A stretch of DNA of 64,000 bases from assembly GCA_019400425.1 (NCBI GenBank), contig JAFREE010000094.1, forward strand, positions 1-64,000, read 5' to 3'. Under the pieces are notes generated by a model. It was given only the letters and a program-made list of their open reading frames with translations. It did no database searches and was not told where the DNA came from. Below are positions 20,677-32,057 of the stretch, one piece after another. Positions within the stretch are counted from its first letter, which is position 1. Each line of letters opens with the position of its first letter. The DNA comes from Hymenochaete sp. R1 (lineage: Eukaryota > Basidiomycota > Agaricomycetes > Hymenochaetales > Hymenochaetaceae). Made by a program: the position numbers and the translations under genes.

Positions 20677-21916
20677 ATGCCTCAGACAAAGAGTTGTAAG
20701 TCACTTTTTGGCTTGATATGTAGCAGACTCAATTATTGATCAACACATTTATCATATGGTTGTCAGCGGGGTCAGGGAGGAGAGGCAAGAAGCCTTGGGA
20801 GCCTTCGCCGATCCTTGATGATGAAAACTTGCTTAAGGAATGGAAGACGCTACTTGAGGAAGAGGACATTGCACGCCAGGATAGGGTTACGCACAGCGTA
20901 ACCCAGACAATTAGAAACTTCAGAATCTACGAGGAATATACGCATCGCAGGTCTGAGCTTTCAATAGAGCAGAAGGTCGAGAACGTCAAGCGTCAGAAGG
21001 AAACCGGAGAGAAAGCGATGATAGAGTCCATTCAAGGAAAGGGAAGATTCTTCGACGAACGTGACAGATTGCGCAAGATGTTTTGCGACTCGAGCGATGC
21101 TTGGTTCTCCAAGCGTTCTGAGCTCCATAGCACGAACCCCGCTTTATTGACTGCTGACCTCCATGAAGGAAGTCCGCTGGCTGCACCTATCGCCTTTCTT
21201 TATTTCGTACGCTTTGAAGTTCTATACAACAAGCATCTCAAGAATGTTAGACTCCCTTACTCTGATTTCCCTGCGCCCCTTACAGTGAAGCATGCAGCCG
21301 CCCTCGGGAAGATCCTCAGCGAGTTTGAAGGGCTGAACGAAGTTTATGAAGCGCGCTTGACCAGCTTATCGCGTAGACGCAAAGCAATGAAAAAAGCGCA
21401 GGAATTTAAACAAGATTCGACTTTCACTCAGAAGCGGAACAACTTGATCGATCTCAAGGATGCTGATATCGACAAGTTGAAAGAAGAGGCGGACAAATCC
21501 TTGAAAGTGATCCAGAAAAGGCCGGAATCGACATCTCGGCTTCCCGCTGAAATCAAGCTGTACTCGGCGTACCGAGTCAGAGATCGAGATATCGACGCGC
21601 AAATAAACGAGGACATACATAAGCTCGATTCGATCATGCAGCTTACACTTTCGATGGAGGAAGAAGAGGTCAAGAAGCTGAAGAAGACAGTGGATGACCT
21701 GAACGAAGCTTTGGCTAGGTACACAGCGGACGCGATCAGCAAAGATGTAGATCTCGTTAATGGTAAGGAGTGCAGACTATTGGGATGCTTGGAAATTATC
21801 CTGACAATTTTACAGGTGATAATTCCTCGGGCGGCTCAAAGAGATCTGCTGGAGATAGCACAGCCCCGGGCTCTGGTAAGCGTCGTAGAGGCGATCCGAG
21901 CAGCGCACCATGTTAG
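20677..21916 (+). CDS. Unknown expanded family, member A
   Basis: First of seven homologous genes in the window; no known family recognised. Exon 1 is 20677-20695 (19 nt, MPQTKS plus one base), exon 2 starts at 20767, and a 53-nt intron lies at 21763-21815. Shared blocks are DDENLLKEWKTLLEEE near the N-terminus, RNFRIYEEY, FFDERDRLRKMFCDSSDAWF, LAAPIAFLYFVRFEVLY, YSAYRVRDRDIDAQINEDI, and a Glu/Lys heptad-rich helix. After the last intron the tail carries a basic cluster, GKRRRGD, a possible nuclear localisation signal. There is no signal peptide or membrane helix. The stop at 21914-21916 assumes no further splicing; a possible donor at 21913 would still end within a few codons. Closest relative here is B, 525 bp downstream on the same strand. 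Confidence 0.78.
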
Positions 21917-22441
21917 TCACTATCCTTTGATCTGCTCGCATTCAGATGTTCTGACCTAGCTACAGAATCGATGACGGTCCAGCACGGTGTACGCTCACTC
22001 GATTCGCTTTTGACAATAGCTATACATTTTTGTAAAGTCGTGTCAGCGATAATGCATTGCATCTTTAGATAACCCGGGTCCCTTCTACGAATTCGAAAGA
22101 AGGAGCAAAGGATTGAATTGCTCGACATTGACTATTATTTTGAACTCATCGTGTAAAGGCAAGCCCTTATGTCCACGTCGAACCCGGGTCGCTGGCTTCG
22201 TCTCCTTATAGAATTCACAGCCCTCGCGCACATGCGATACGTTGCACTGAGAGGCGAGTTAAGGACGTTGATTAATGCTAAGAGGTTACTTTGTTCGTAG
22301 GAATTTCGCAAGAACGCATTCTGCAAAGCTAAGATACGTGCTCTATCGACTCAAGCTGGACCTGGACTTTGCTCCCCTCTTCCCTCTCCTAAGATACCTG
22401 TCTCTCCCCCTTTTAACTGATACATAATCCCCGTGTCTACT
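21917..22441. other. Spacer between family members A and B
   Basis: 525 bp. No gene seen. The last 90 bp before B are CT-rich, a common fungal promoter feature. Two ACCCGGGTC strings occur (about 22072 and 22187); their meaning is unknown. Confidence 0.45.
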
Positions 22442-23818
22442 ATGTCTTCTTCTAGTAACGGTATGCGCTTCTTTTCATTCTCGTGTCGAGTTCTGTTGCT
22501 AATACTTTTGATATGATGGCAATTCAGGATCACAAAGCAACGGAAACGAATCAGGACATAAGAAGCAGGCAAAGAACGGCACTTGGACTCCTGGTCCAAT
22601 CTCAAATGAAGAATCCCTAAGGAAAGAGTGGAAGTCCCTCCAGAATGCAGAAAACCAAGCTCGCATCAATAATCTCTCAGGTGTCATGTCAAAAGCGACT
22701 GTCTTCTTTAGGGATTTTGAAGGATTCACATTCCGTCGGACGGATATCACAGAAGAAGAAATACAACGGAAAATTGACGATGAGAAACGAAAGGTGAAGG
22801 AGAAGGGTGAAGGGGCAATTACAGGCAACAGGAGAATGAAAGGCGGATTCTTCGAAGAGCGCGATAGATTGCGAAAACTATTTCTCGACGCGTCCCAAGA
22901 CTGGTTCTTAGGCCGTCTGCAGAAGCACTACGACGATGCCTCCCGCCGGATGTTCAAAGGGGACTTGGAACGCAAAGACGAGGATGGGAATCCTTTGCTA
23001 TGGCGCTCGGCTCCTTACGCTTTCTTATACTATCACTACTTCATCGACCTATTCGGGCTCAGAGTCAATTTTTGGGATGCTTCCTCGACCATAACATCCA
23101 CCGCCGATGCCCTCCGACTTCGAAAAGAACTGGACGAATTTGATGGAATCGAAAGTGTTTTCGCCGTCCGATTAGCGACACTTGACAGCGCCCATCGAGT
23201 TCTAGAGATGGCGCAAGACCGGAAGCGACCCTCTACGATCTCGCTCAAATGGAAGAATCTGCAAAAATACGAAAATGCCGATCTTGCTCAGTTGGAAAAA
23301 GAGGCGGAAGAAGCTCAAAAGAAGAAACCGAAAGGGCCGGATACAAAAAAAAGGCACGCGGAAGAGAATCGTTTATCTTCTGCTTGTCGTGTGCAAGACG
23401 CGGAAAAGGCTAAGAGGCAGATCGAGGAAGATATCAGGACTCACGACTCCATCCTTCTACTTTCCCTCAAGATGGAGAAAGACGATGTAAAGAAATGGGA
23501 GGAAACTATCATTGATAAGATTAACACGCTGCTAAACGTTCTGGAATCTTACACTTCAGCTGCAATTGAAAGAGACGCGATGATCAATGAAGGGGAGAGA
23601 CCGAAGAAAGTGAAGAAATATTTAAGGACGGAGCCGGGGAAGCAGCTCGTCAGTAGCCTGAAAAGAGCTGTACCTGCTGAAACACAGCTTTCAGCCAGCG
23701 TCGGCAAGAGAAAGAAAGGGGAATCGAGTAATGCTTCAGGTATGTTCCTTTGATTGAATCACGAATCTCAGAAGTTGCATGTTGCTGAATGCTGCGCGTA
23801 GGGACAACAGGACCCTAA
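22442..23818 (+). CDS. Unknown expanded family, member B
   Basis: Exon 1 is 22442-22460 (19 nt, MSSSSN plus one base, phase 1); exon 2 resumes after the cag near 22528. The main frame gives ISNEESLRKEWKSLQNAENQ, FFEERDRLRKLFLDASQDWF, APYAFLYYHYFIDLF, ACRVQDAEKAKRQIEEDI and a long Lys/Glu-rich helical stretch. The C-terminus carries SVGKRKKGESS, matching the basic tail of A. A last intron from about 23741 to 23800 would end the protein as ASGTTGP with TAA at 23816-23818; unspliced, it stops at 23753. B and A share FF(D/E)ERDRLRK(M/L)F and are the closest pair. Predicted soluble, possibly nuclear; function unknown. Confidence 0.78.
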
Positions 23819-24087
23819 TCTGTTAGTCTAATGAGAGGTCTCACTTTCATTTTACAGCTTTTTCGGGAGCACATAATTTATTCCATAACTATATACTATA
23901 CATCGCTGTCAAGGCTACAAACGGTCTTTTCATATTTCAATCCATTGTTTACAAAAACTAGAAAATCGTGTTTAAAAGGAGATACATCCATCAACGCCTT
24001 CATCATGAAAACGTGGTAAAAAATGAGACTTTGATAATGAAAGATGATACCAGATATTCAAATGGAAAACGATTTACAAACCTCATA

Positions 24088-27000
24088 TTAGAAAGGCTTG
24101 ACTAGGCCGATCCTTACTGAATGTGCAGCAAACTCATCGAAGTACGAGGAGTCGGGAAGTGATGAAGGGGGCTGTTCGTGAAGTAACAAATAAGAACCAG
24201 ATATCGCCGATGGCCAAGAAAAAAGAACAGGAGAGACCGGGCGAAGCTTCTTGAAAGGAAGTGGCTTGACGAGACCCAGAGAGACAGCGTGAATCACAAA
24301 CTCGTCAAAGAAAGTGGGACAAGGAAGCGTCGTGGGAGGAGCTTCATCCAGTAACGAGTCGCAGTTCAAGCTGCGTCGATACAAGTCCTGAGTAGAGCAA
24401 GTAATAGGAGCCAACAAAGATGAAGGAGCCTGCTCATCGAGTTGAGTATCAATGGCAGGAGCTAGACAAGCAAGTTCAGAGGGAGCGGCTGATTGACGGG
24501 TCTGGGGTGAGAAAGGTTCTACAATACCCAGTGAGACGGCCCTGTGCGCGAACTCGTCGAAGAAGTAAGAGCGGAGAATATCCGCAGGAGGTTGCTCATC
24601 CAAGAGTGAGTCATAGTTGAGACTCATTCTGTAAAGGTCTTGCGTAGATGAGTTACTCGGTGTAGACGAAGTGGCAACTTCAATTGCAGTAGACTCTTGA
24701 CGTTGAGAGAGAGCCCTGACTGTACTCGTCGAGACTGAGGCCATGACTGACCAGTCTCGTTCGTATTCGCAATTCATAATAGGGAAAGGGGTGTAGAGGT
24801 CCACCTCATATGACTCTTCACAGCTGAAAGGTGGCGACTCGGTCTCCAGAACGCCACAAATGTCGGCATTGGAATTTGTCTTCGCCATCAGCTCAGAGAC
24901 CGACAAAGACTGGTCGGAGCCGTCCGAAACTGCGAACTCGGTCGGATGAAGCGAAAGGGATGACTGTATAACGTGATTAGAAAGTTGCGTTCGCAAGAAA
25001 AACGATAACTCACAGAGGCGGACTTTTCGATGGCGTCGTCAACCACGTTCAAATCTGAAACAACCTCCCTAACGATAGTGTCCCGCGCCACATCGTGCTT
25101 ATTTCCTTTCCGTTCAAAACCGACATCCTCCCATTCAGACTCAACACTTAGGTTAGGTTCGTCGATTACCAATATATTTCCTCCGTCAGGCCCCAATCGA
25201 GTGTCCAACGCGTCTACGAGTTGTCTGCAAGTGAGGCTGACTTCACTCTCTGCGGAAGGGGAGACCGAACAGACATGTTCGTTGTCCATTTGGCCTAGTG
25301 ACGAAGACGTAGTTAGCCCGCCTATTGAGAGTCGATCCTCAATTTCCACATTCTCGTCACCCGAACCAGTAGATAAAATCGTTTCCTCTAAACTGGGAAC
25401 CGCTATGTCCTTGGTCAGGTTGACTTTCTCCGTCACCATCTCGAAAATCGCCTCGCAGCTATCCATATGTATGAAAGGAAGCTCATCGTCATCGTCATCC
25501 AGATCGTGCTTCACTGTATCGATCGAGGCATTGGCTGTCTCCAAAAGTTCGATCGATTCGCTAAGATCAAATGTTTCGTCCTCGTTTCTGACCAAGTGAT
25601 CGGCTCGTTCACCGCTTGAATTTACTCCCTCGCTGAATAAGAATGTTCTATCCTCATTGCGGACATCAAACTCGTCCAAGGCCGCTGCCTTCTTGACCGG
25701 AAGATCTGGCACGACCTGCCCGTCCGCATTGATGAACGTGGTGCTATTATCCGAGTTCTCGAAAAGGAGCACAATCCCGTAGTCACCAACATCGGACTCT
25801 TGTTCCACCAGTTCAACCGATACCACGCTGTCATTCGTGATACTCGTACCCGAACTTGATGCGGGCGGATTGGCCTCCGAGTTATCTAAATTGCACAGCC
25901 GGTCCCTTATAGTACCTTCGCTTTCAGCGAACTGTGGGTGTCCAACGTCCTTGAAACGAACCGCGTCCTGCTCTTTGACAATATCCGCTAGAACCTGCGG
26001 AACCTCGTCAATGCAAGTGACACTATCAACGACGGTCGAGCCCTCGGAAGCTTCGGTCCGAGTGCTTCCATCCGCCTTGTGGCCAAAAACAAGCTCATCC
26101 CCCTCCACAAGCGCAGTTTCGCAAACGTCTACCACACATTCTGAGCAGTCAGGTTGGGTTTCGACTATATCAGAATGTATGGTGAGCTTGTTTGTAGGAC
26201 CGGAAAAGGATGTGTCGCTCGTGGGAACGACCTTCCCTTCAGTACCATCCTCGTCAGTAGAGACTAAACCGTGATGGTCAGCCTCAAACTTAGGGGTTCG
26301 ACGAGGAGGTGAAGGAAGAGCCGCGGATGTGATGGAGGGAAGAGTAGGTTGAGAGTTGTTGATGGAATAAGGCTTGAGCGTGCCTTCAATAATGGATTCA
26401 GTGGCGGCGCTGAAAATGGACTTGATAGCAGGGCGTATAGTAGGGCTGGCAGTAAGTTCAAAGGGACAAGGGGATGATTGTGCCCGGAATGTTTGATCAG
26501 GATCAGATGAACTGAGGGTGAAGGAGCTCTGAGCATCGATACCAGCTGCAAAGACATCGTCATTCAGAAGCGGAGTATCTGGCGTTCTAGGAGTTCTGCG
26601 CGGTCGTGGGCGTGGGCGTCGGGGCGAAACCTCAGTGAACTTGATTGAGGTGTCACCTAGTGCGTTCTAATAAAGACTTGAGCGACGCCAAAAAAACTAC
26701 TAACAAATCGTACGTACTGCAGTGAACCTATCGACGGCGGACATACGACCTGGTTGGATGTCGATAATAGGCATATCCTTTCCAATGAACTATCAGAATA
26801 AGATATCGGAAGGTTTTAACCTCGGCTTACCTTCGGGGGCTCGTCTTCTGATTGCAACTTACGGCACGCCTCGCTATCGTTGAAAAGCATTCGAAGTCGC
26901 AGTAGCGTATACCGAAAGTCCAGCTGCTTCGAGTATGAAGACTGAAAGAATTGTAAGAGAAAGTGACGGCAACCAAGGCGGACAATGCATACCGTCATAT

Positions 27001-27875
27001 ATAACCATGCCATCCCCACCACAGCGACCAGAAAAATGCGCGCGGGAAGGACGAAGCACACTGGGCCAGTACCGGTTGATGGTGATGCTGCGAGTCGACG
27101 CGTACGATCGGCGACAGTGTCAAGGACGAGAGAGATGGGTCGGAGGACAGAAGCATAGGATGAGAAGCAATCGAAGATGAGAAAAGCAAATTCGTTTACT
27201 GGAGCATTGACAAGCTCAAAAACGAGGGAAGGACGAGTAATAAACGAGAAGAGGGTGATAAAGCAAAAGAGGAAGACTAGCGGCAAGGATGCTCGAGTAA
27301 GGACCGGGGTGGAGCGTTGAGGCTGAGCAACAGCGACGGGAATAGGGAGAGAAGCTTTACTTGGAAGAGATGTTTGGTTCAAACTGGGAGCAAAAGGGAA
27401 GATAAGCGTAGAAGGGCATGTATCGGATGGTGTGATGGGCCACGAAGGCTGCTTGGAAGATAGAGCTGTGGGGCTGACCGCTGCTGATGCAGGAGCTGAG
27501 ATACTGGGAAGAAGAGAAAAAGCTTCAGAATGGGTAGTTGAAGAGAAAACGTGCTCAGCGGTAACCTAGTGAATGATTGTGGTAACTGCTGAGGTGCGAA
27601 CATGGAGAGAATGGACTATTTAAGAACACGCCGTATCATGTGATCGCGGCTGACAATAATAAAACAAAACAAATAAACTAAACATCGACCATATCCATAA
27701 GTCCGCTTCGCTCTTTCCAGACGACTCAGTCGACAGTAGTAAAGGCCTGTGTTTCTTGGAAATGTGCTGGCTGGCCGGCCGACGAAGGAACACGGTCGAC
27801 ATTGTCGGCGTCACGCTCGGTGATGGACGAGAAGACGAGGGCAGAAAAGAGGTAAAGGATAGAGCGGCTTCGCAT
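24088..27875 (-). CDS. Orphan secretory-pathway protein: signal peptide, membrane segments, acidic region, three C-terminal repeats
   Basis: Not recognised. ATG 27875 follows a TATA box and gives a signal-peptide-like start (MRSRSILYLFSALVFSSITE). A large frame then has hydrophobic stretches LPLVFLFCFITLFSFIT and VCFVLPARIFLVAVVGMAWL. Introns at about 26831-26773 and 26695-26669 join EDEPPK to FIGKDMPIIDIQPG and DRFTA to NALGDTSIKFTE. Then come an Arg/Pro run (PRRPRPRPRR), over 450 residues of acidic Ser/Asp/Glu-rich sequence, and an intron near 25013-24964. The end holds three imperfect repeats of the form (D/H)E.PP.....(S/T).FDEF..(H/R).V.(L/I)G(L/I)V(K/E)P. TAA is at 24088-24090. How the signal-peptide exon joins the next exon (near 27570) is uncertain because its donor is weak. 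Confidence 0.6.
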
Positions 27876-27980
27876 TGTGTATGCACAAGAAGAAATAAAG
27901 TAAGGAGAGAGGGTAAAGTGAACTGGACGAAATGAGAGAAAGGACAGAAAAGATGGGGGAAATCAAAGGGGAGGGACGAG

Positions 27981-27988
27981 TTTATATA
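27981..27988 (-). promoter_or_regulatory. TATA box of the repeat-containing orphan gene
   Basis: Minus-strand TATATAAA lies 106 nt before ATG 27875 and is followed by a long CT-rich leader. This supports the chosen start. Confidence 0.65.
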
Positions 27989-29373
27989 GACTCACGAAAA
28001 CGTTAGCCTCCTTCCAGCCGCCTCTCTTCTTCATTCGACCAGCCCCCGATGGTCATTGATCCAGTTGATGTCATTATGACCACTGAGAAGTAGATTATAT
28101 CACATCGCAAGTAAATGTCGTGTCGCTTTTCCTACATCGACATGCATGGTAGACGGATGCCAAATTGTCCAAAAAAGACGCGGTACCAGTTTTTCAAGAA
28201 AAGTCGAATTTCAAGTTCTTTGGGCATTGATTATCACGTGAGTTATTCGCACAGTCGTCGAGTCGACGTCGTCACTGGCTCGTCAGTTTCATCTCGCATT
28301 GACATTGATGTGTTCAAGTTTCGGTGCGCTCTTGTCAAAGACACGATAGTGTACCTAGGAGATTCATGCTCAAACCAATTTAAGGCAAGAGATATGCCAA
28401 GCTTGACAAAAACGTATGCTAAAGTCTTCGATGAGAGCCAGTTTCTGCGAGCGGTAAATGTCTTCGTTAGATTTCGTTATGCACCTACTAGTAGGGCCAT
28501 CGGAATCTCTTTGGAGGTAATATCCTCCATCCCAGATACCGATGACTTTGGCCATAACGAAGCAACAAAAAAAGAGGAAGGGAACATTCATCATCTTCAT
28601 ACAAGCAGTTTCGACTATGGCATGAGACAGATAGAAGTGCTCACCCCATAATTCGGTGCTCTGCAACAACGAATAAGGAGCCAAAAGGGAAGTATTTGAC
28701 ATACGACGCGACGACTCAAAGGGTTTGCAGACACCCTCCATACGCCAATTGGAAGCACTGGGTGTGGGGGATTGGAACGGAGAGGCAAGTGCCCAAGAAC
28801 TACGTATTCTCTACTCACTTTTTCAGACTTCTAAACTACTCTTCTAAGTTTCATGCCAGTATGATTCTCCTTTACGCTGAGTCTTCGAGTCGTAGCGAGT
28901 ATCGTGGTCGACGCGCAAGTACCTGAAGAAGAACACCGTGCCTTCAACGCCTCTACTGACTTCGTGGGAAGACATTACGTAAAATGCCCCAAGCGCTGCT
29001 TTTGAAATTTAGTAGATGATTTTGGCCGGTCACTATCTTCAAGTTTTCCGTTCGATATATAGTATGCATTGCGCCAACCAACTCGAATACCTCTGCTACG
29101 ATACCTCCCATTCCGGACCAATCTTGAGAAGCAAAGCTAAGAGTACGCTTCATCTATGCAAAGTGGTGATAATTAAGGCAAACAAATCTTGGTGCCATAT
29201 CCCTCGTTCTCATCCGGGCCTTCAACTTCTCCACCCCACTGCTTCCGACGAGCTGCATCCTGACCCACCAATATTATCCATTTATTCTAGGTTCTTTTCG
29301 GGCCATACTCAAGTAAGACACAGTTTATTTGAAATTGTTTCTGTGCACCTAAAGCTGATTCGCTGCATCAGGG
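27989..29373. other. Intergenic region upstream of family member C
   Basis: About 1.4 kb. A 178-codon plus-strand frame at 28115-28651 has no recognisable motif and overlaps a 123-codon minus frame; neither is called. At 29156-29174 the string ATGCAAAGTGGTGATAATT also occurs, with one mismatch, upstream of member F (61045-61063). Confidence 0.45.
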
Positions 29374-30462
29374 ATGTCAAGAAGTTCTACTCTAAATGAG
29401 GGTCAATGGGCTTTGTTCAGTAACGATGAGGAACTGTTCAAAGCTTGGAATGAATTTCAGAAAGGGTTAGCAGATGCTCGCTCCACGAAGATCCGGAATA
29501 CTGCAACAAAGAGCACATCTGACTACAGGCGCTACAAGAAAGGCCCCAGCAATGAAACAGAGAAGCTCCAACAACGACGCGATAAGAGGCTCGATGACGC
29601 TGTAAACCGTTATTTCAGGCACTGCAAAGCTATGCGCGAATCATTCGTAGCGGCGAGCAAGGATGTATTCGAGAATCGCATGGATATTCATCGTCTCATT
29701 CCTACCATTCTGGAGGACGAACTCACCTATAAACGCCCTCTGGCAAGGCCCTTTACCTTTCTGTATTTCCATTATTTCCTCAGCGACCGCAACATAGAGC
29801 TGAAGAATAAGCTCGAAGATGCCAAAGTCCTTTCCGAAATCGACTCGCCACGCAACTCCGCAATTCATGCCCTCGAGCTTCGCGAGTTGCTAAAAGATGT
29901 CAATGAGAAGTTCTTTGGCATCAAGCAAGTCCATGCCAAATTTAAGGCCCATACAGATGCTGATATTGCTCAACTACAGTCTCGAAACAAAGCGTACCGG
30001 GCTCAGGCTCGAGAAAAGAGGCTGAAGGCCATTATAATGCCCTTGAAAGCGGACATTGACGGTTCGGCGCAAGAAATCGATGAAGCTGGGAAGGTATCCG
30101 TGGAAAATGATCCTAGCTTTTCTCAGGATCTGGAGGAAGAGTATGTGAAGCAAATTGATGAAGATCTTGACTTAGCTGATAAGACGGTCCTCCGAGCGTT
30201 CCGGGAAGACGAAGATAACATTGAGAAGCTTGGCAAAATCGTCACGAAAATTGATGAGCTTGAAACTAGCCTGGAAGAATACGTCCAGAAAGTGTTGGAG
30301 GAGAGGGGCGAGCATGATGCGGCTTTGAAGGGCACTGCCCATGGGGAAGCATTCTCGAATTGGATGGACGCGGAAGGCAGAGAAACATCATATAGAACCA
30401 AGAGATACACACCTCCCGAAGAAGATCGGTCCGCAAAGAAAGGGAAAATGAGTGCAGCCTAA
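29374..30462 (+). CDS. Unknown expanded family, member C
   Basis: 362 codons, called from ATG 29374 (MSRSSTLNEG). This ATG lies just after a good 3' splice site (ctgcatcag at 29362-29370), in the place where F begins exon 2. No ATG-containing 19-nt exon is found upstream, so either the 5' exon has lost its start or this internal ATG is used. Shared blocks are NDEELFKAWNEFQKG, MRESFVAASKDVFENRMDIH (Trp of the WF motif replaced by Val), LARPFTFLYFHYFL and EEYVKQIDEDL. A C-terminal segment GEAFSNWMDAEGRETSYRTK precedes the basic tail RSAKKGKMSAA. The last 60 residues match F best, so C and F form a subfamily. Confidence 0.75.
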   Translation: MSRSSTLNEGQWALFSNDEELFKAWNEFQKGLADARSTKIRNTATKSTSDYRRYKKGPSNETEKLQQRRDKRLDDAVNRYFRHCKAMRESFVAASKDVFENRMDIHRLIPTILEDELTYKRPLARPFTFLYFHYFLSDRNIELKNKLEDAKVLSEIDSPRNSAIHALELRELLKDVNEKFFGIKQVHAKFKAHTDADIAQLQSRNKAYRAQAREKRLKAIIMPLKADIDGSAQEIDEAGKVSVENDPSFSQDLEEEYVKQIDEDLDLADKTVLRAFREDEDNIEKLGKIVTKIDELETSLEEYVQKVLEERGEHDAALKGTAHGEAFSNWMDAEGRETSYRTKRYTPPEEDRSAKKGKMSAA

Positions 30463-30958
30463 TCCCTTCTATGATTGATGTCCCCTTTTGTTTCGACGAA
30501 GATGAGAACTTGTTGAACCTAACATGGGTTTGCGGATGTCAGATAGCTTTTACCTGGTTCACTTTACTAAATTCCCAATATCATCGGTATCGAATGCTGG
30601 CACCATTGACGGTAGCAAATGCGGTGCTTTATGTTTTGTCTCTGAGAATATATTTTATTTCCTATACGCTACACGAAAAGTGGGCCAGAACCTGCTTACG
30701 AACTCTCCCTTCCTGGTAATATTCTATCGTCCAATCGATTCAATAAAAGTCGTGCATGCTCAGGTCAATAGTCTACTTATGCCCCGACGTATCTGGTCTT
30801 CTGTCGGCGCATTGATGCCCTCCGCCTACCTGCTCATGCGCAGTGTTTGACAAAGTACGATACATTTCTTGATCCACTAATCGCAAATCAGCGTAATATA
30901 CAATCTTTGAGAGAATAATTGTAAAAAAATCGCGCAGCTTCATTTTTCTTCTCTTTCT
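30463..30958. other. Convergent intergenic region
   Basis: About 500 bp between the 3' ends of member C and the lyase gene. Nothing recognisable apart from AT-rich stretches. Confidence 0.5.
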
Positions 30959-32057
30959 CTAAGCGCCTGCGACAATTATAGCCCCAGACACATCCGCAAA
31001 ATACGCACTCTGGTCTTGTGGACTCGCCCAGTCACTCGTACTCCCTCCAAAGAAAGTCTGGAAATGCATCCCCATCACCGTTGCCCCTTCATCGCTCCTC
31101 AACTGCACGTTCTCCAGCTGAATCACCTTCTCCCCCTCTACCCATACCTCGACTCCTCCATCCTGTCCGGGCTCCCCATCATCACCGATCGAGTTCAACT
31201 TGACATGCTCCGCAATCGTCACCCATTTTCCAGGAGGGAACGAAAACGAGCCTCGTCCGATAGAGTACCCATAGTCGGAATTAGCAATAGAGCCTGGGAC
31301 GGACAGCTGGGAGGCGTTGTTGGCGGGCGTGAGGGGGAGATAAGTGTACAGCTCGCCGGCGCCGTCCGTGCGCCACATAAAGCGTGCATCGAAACATTCG
31401 GAACGGGCGTCTTGCCTGCCTCCAGAGCACCCGTAAGCACTGGCACCATCCCCGCCAACTGATTTTTCAAGAGAGAATGTGTGAGCGACGCAAAAAGCAA
31501 ACGAAGTTCGGAATAGACTTACAGGCGCCTGGTATTTTTCCTCCCTTATTGAACTGAAATCCGTTTTGGAATTTGACGGAGTATGAGAAGAGCACATCTG
31601 TTGCGCCTGCCACCATTTCCTCGCGGAAGGCATCTGTACCATTCAAGTAGAAACCAAAACCGCCTTTTACCAAGCATGAGCGGTCAGACGTACCGTCGAG
31701 GATTGGTTAAAACGAAAACCTACCTTTGGGTGTATTTGACGGATTCCAGCTGCCTTGCGGATAATCCGCTTCCCACGCCGTCTTTCCGTTTTGGGTCACC
31801 ACGTTACGCGTAAAACCGCTGGAAACTTTAATCACATTCAAATCATCGTCGTCCAATCCGACCTTCGATACGCCCGGGACAGATATACCGTTAGCAGTAG
31901 TGAATCCGTTCGAGTATGTGAATCCGGAAGGGAAAAGATTGGAGGATAGACTCCTCTTTACTTGAATTGGCGAGTGGGTATACGAGTTCGAGTCATGGCT
32001 GGGTGCAGCGAAAGCTGAGCCTAATAAGATGAAAGCCAACTCGAGTCGAAAAAGCAT
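30959..32057 (-). CDS. Secreted polysaccharide lyase, PL14-like
   Basis: Predicted extracellular lyase that would cleave uronate-containing polysaccharides (alginate or glucuronan type) by beta-elimination; the substrate is not known. ATG 32057 gives a clean signal peptide (MLFRLELAFILLGSAFAAPS). Three exons join in frame: TPKG to GFGFYLNGTDAF across an intron near 31723-31672, and GKIPGA to FGGDGASAYGCSGGR across one near 31521-31459. Blocks typical of the fungal PL14-like fold are YSVKFQNGFQFNKGGKIPG, FDARFMWRTDGAGELYTYLP, WVTIAEHVKLN, GGVEVWVEGEKV and a terminal HFQTFFGGSTSDWASP. Such enzymes fit plant-litter or cell-wall degradation. Confidence 0.85.

Noticed and set aside
20736..21959. 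Member A start and stop taken from the raw open frame
   Set aside because: The raw frame begins at TTG and ignores the 53-nt intron at 21763-21815; the spliced model with the 19-nt exon matches the other copies.
22067..22210. ACCCGGGTC strings considered as tRNA T-arm remnants
   Set aside because: No matching acceptor stem or anticodon arm could be built on either strand.
25030..25599. 189-codon plus-strand frame antisense to the acidic orphan
   Set aside because: Ser-rich shadow of the acidic frame; no motif.
28115..28651. 178-codon plus-strand frame
   Set aside because: No recognisable features and an overlapping frame on the other strand; not enough to call a gene.
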